Origin: an uncultured Lachnospiraceae bacterium
GTDB lineage: Bacteria; Bacillota; Clostridia; Lachnospirales; Lachnospiraceae
Length of the DNA stretch: 44,793 nt
Assembly (NCBI GenBank): GCA_900314255.1
Contig: OMUP01000040.1
Location: forward strand, 1-44,793
Direction: 5' to 3'
The translations under genes and the position numbers were made by a program. Below are positions 43,283-44,793 of the stretch, one piece after another. The notes beneath the pieces were generated by a model. The model was not told the origin of the DNA. It searched no databases and worked only from the letters and a program-made list of their open reading frames with translations. Numbering within the stretch: position 1 is the first letter of the stretch; every line of letters starts with the position of its first letter.

Positions 43283-44661
43283 CGAACTTTTCCTCCGCGA
43301 AGTCCCAGAACCGGAAGGCCCGCCTCACGGGCCTCCAGCAGCACAGCGATCTCTCGTTCTCCAAAACACTCGCCGGGTATCACAGCGGGAATCCCGGGCG
43401 GGTAGATGCACACCTGGTCCGCAGAAACCCGGCCGGCCGCCTGTTCCAGCGCCACATCCTCCGACAGCGCATCCGCAGCCTGAGAGATCCTGCATTTTCT
43501 CTGCGGCAGAACGCCTGTCATAAATGCCGCAGCATCCGCCTTTTTGCCAGGAAGTCCCGCCTCATCCATTCTTTCAATCGCTTCTGCAAACCGATTCAGA
43601 TCTTCATCCGTATCAATCGGAGAAGTCATGGCAATAAAGTACCGCAGAGATGCCATTTCAAGCTCAATATGCTCCTCGTTCCGAAGCCATCTGGCGGCCG
43701 CCGGGCCATCCGGAACACAGAAAACCAGCTTTCCCGGATCAGCGGTGATACCTTCCGGCGCAAACAGCCGCACATGACTCAGCCTGCCCAGACGCTTCCT
43801 TACTGCGGCAATTCTTCTGCCGTAAGCCTCCATCGCCTGTCGGCCGTCTTCCTCCAGCCAGGTAAGACACCGGCTCATACTTCCCATAATCACATACGAC
43901 GGGCTGGTCGTCTGAAAATCATCCCAGTATCTGCGCACCCGCTCCCGGTCAATCCGCGGCCCGCACAAATGCAGCAGAGCCGACTGCGTCAGTGCCGGCA
44001 GCGTCTTGTGCATACTCTGAATCACCGCATCCGCCCCGAGCCTCACCGACGTCTCAGGAAAGCCGCCCCCGAATCCGAAATGCGCCCCGTGCGCCTCATC
44101 GACAATCAGCAGCGCACCATTCTCATGGCAAATGTCTGCAATTGCCCGGATATCAGAGACAATTCCCTCATATGTCGGCGAAGTGAGGATTACGGCCTTT
44201 ATTCCGGTTTCTTCATTCAGTGCACGCCGCACATCGTCCGGTCTGATCCGACCATATATCCCGCATTTGTCATCAGCCGTTTCCGGAAGTATAAATACGG
44301 GATCGAGATCTGCCAGTTCCAAGGCATGATAGACCGACGTATGGCAGTTGCGGCCGACAAGACAGCGTTCGCCCTTTTTAAGAGAGCCGCAGATTGCTGC
44401 AAGTACAGCTCCGGTCGATCCATTGGTCCCGAAAAGTGTCTCGTCGGCACCGTACAGCGAGGCCGCCAGCTGCATTTCTCTTTTTATAATACCATCCGGG
44501 CGATGCAGATTGTCGAAATCCGTGATTTCGGTTATATCAATCCGGAATGGATCCGGAAACCCGAGAGCTTTCCGCTTTCCGCCCGGCATGTGCATCGGCA
44601 GTTCATCTGACGCGCTGAGGCGCAGAAGCCGGTCATACAAGTTGTCTTTCTGAATGTTCAT
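43270..44661 (-). CDS. PLP-dependent Orn/Lys/Arg-type decarboxylase
   Basis: The 463-residue fold-type I decarboxylase opens LYDRLLRLSASDELPMHMPGGKRK, the family N-terminal motif. FGTNGSTGAVLAAI binds PLP phosphate, and LIVDEAHGAHFGFG holds the pyridine Asp188. QSMHKTLPALTQSALL contains the Schiff-base Lys219. It has no N-terminal wing domain, unlike the inducible E. coli type. Relatives decarboxylate lysine, ornithine or arginine in polyamine synthesis; the substrate is open. It leads the minus-strand run after tRNA-Phe and is translationally coupled to the kinase-like gene. The site before its ATG is weak. Confidence 0.88.
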   Translation of the reverse strand: MNIQKDNLYDRLLRLSASDELPMHMPGGKRKALGFPDPFRIDITEITDFDNLHRPDGIIKREMQLAASLYGADETLFGTNGSTGAVLAAICGSLKKGERCLVGRNCHTSVYHALELADLDPVFILPETADDKCGIYGRIRPDDVRRALNEETGIKAVILTSPTYEGIVSDIRAIADICHENGALLIVDEAHGAHFGFGGGFPETSVRLGADAVIQSMHKTLPALTQSALLHLCGPRIDRERVRRYWDDFQTTSPSYVIMGSMSRCLTWLEEDGRQAMEAYGRRIAAVRKRLGRLSHVRLFAPEGITADPGKLVFCVPDGPAAARWLRNEEHIELEMASLRYFIAMTSPIDTDEDLNRFAEAIERMDEAGLPGKKADAAAFMTGVLPQRKCRISQAADALSEDVALEQAAGRVSADQVCIYPPGIPAVIPGECFGEREIAVLLEAREAGLPVLGLRGGKVRCLK

Positions 44662-44700
44662 CTGAAGCAGGCCTTAAACTTAAATGTCAGATTACGTACG

Positions 44701-44731
44701 AAAAAAGCCTGCAGAAGAATTCTGCAGGCTT
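44701..44731 (-). terminator. Intrinsic terminator after tRNA-Phe
   Basis: On the minus strand AAGCCTGCAGAA pairs perfectly with TTCTGCAGGCTT around a 3-base loop (44705-44731), followed by a run of T's at 44701-44706. It ends the tRNA transcript just after the mature 3' end. Confidence 0.88.
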
Positions 44732-44733
44732 CG

Positions 44734-44793
44734 TGCCTAGAACCGGAATCGAACCAGTGACACGAGGATTTTCAGTCCTCTGCTCTACCGACT
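44734..44793 (-). tRNA. tRNA-Phe (GAA), partial: 5' acceptor strand and part of the D arm lie past the right edge
   Basis: The visible part holds AGTCGGTAGAGC (D loop), anticodon stem GAGGA/TCCTC around loop CTGAAAA (anticodon GAA), variable loop GTGTC, T arm ACTGG-TTCGATT-CCGGT and the 3' acceptor strand TCTAGGC with discriminator A. The following three bases are CGA, so CCA is not encoded and must be added by the cca product. Confidence 0.9.

Overview
The window is a GC-rich stretch of chromosome, most likely from an anaerobic member of the Clostridia, family Lachnospiraceae or close to it. The pointers are a pyrophosphate-type phosphofructokinase, a PerR/rubrerythrin pair, a stand-alone MurG, the archaeal-type ProS, the holB-ricT-methyltransferase-rsmI block, and strong AGGAGG-type ribosome binding sites. 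I see no insertion sequence, phage gene, CRISPR array or rRNA. Coding density is high and no gene-free stretch exceeds about 180 bases. The many long ORFs antisense to real genes are a by-product of the base composition.

Layout. (1) 1-5326, minus strand: uvrB, uvrA and the start of a HAD hydrolase, packed head to tail. (2) 5396-6592, plus strand: a lone kdgK-type sugar kinase with a clear promoter, a leader hairpin and a terminator. (3) 6639-25755, minus strand: a run of 15 genes of about 19 kb, apparently read from one visible promoter in front of proS: proS, cca, a DegT aminotransferase, a priming sugar transferase, a GT2, a FlaA1/CapD-type 4,6-dehydratase, three GT4 glycosyltransferases, an ABC exporter permease and ATPase (Wzm/Wzt type), a lysine-type MurE homologue, an SGNH-like membrane protein, an MBOAT acyltransferase, and a second, divergent MurE homologue. 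Five junctions are 4-base ATGA overlaps. (4) 25863-30891, minus strand: NUDIX hydrolase, flavin reductase, murA, a sensor kinase and its response regulator. (5) 30968-33655, plus strand: PPi-type phosphofructokinase and a class C beta-lactamase-fold hydrolase. (6) 33651-36226, minus strand: mtnN, a 90-residue protein of unknown function, and a PutP-type sodium/solute symporter. (7) 36255-38683, plus strand: a MurG homologue, perR and a rubrerythrin with its own promoter and a PerR-box-like operator. (8) 38685-44793, minus strand: tRNA-Phe (partial), an Orn/Lys/Arg-type decarboxylase, a guanylate-kinase-like protein, holB, ricT, a TrmN6-like methyltransferase and rsmI.

How the genes work together. 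The central locus reads as a surface glycopolymer pathway. The dehydratase and aminotransferase should make a UDP-4-amino-4,6-dideoxy sugar. The sugar transferase starts the chain on the lipid carrier, the GT2 and GT4 enzymes extend it, and the Wzm/Wzt pair exports it. MBOAT plus SGNH should acylate it, as DltB/DltD or AlgI/AlgJ do for other polymers. The unusual part is the pair of Mur ligases inside this cluster. Both lack the Arg of the diaminopimelate-binding DNPR motif, and they flank the acylation pair. An aminoacylated, O-acylated, amino-sugar polymer made with repurposed MurE enzymes is the best candidate here for an undescribed system, but that is inference from gene order and motifs.
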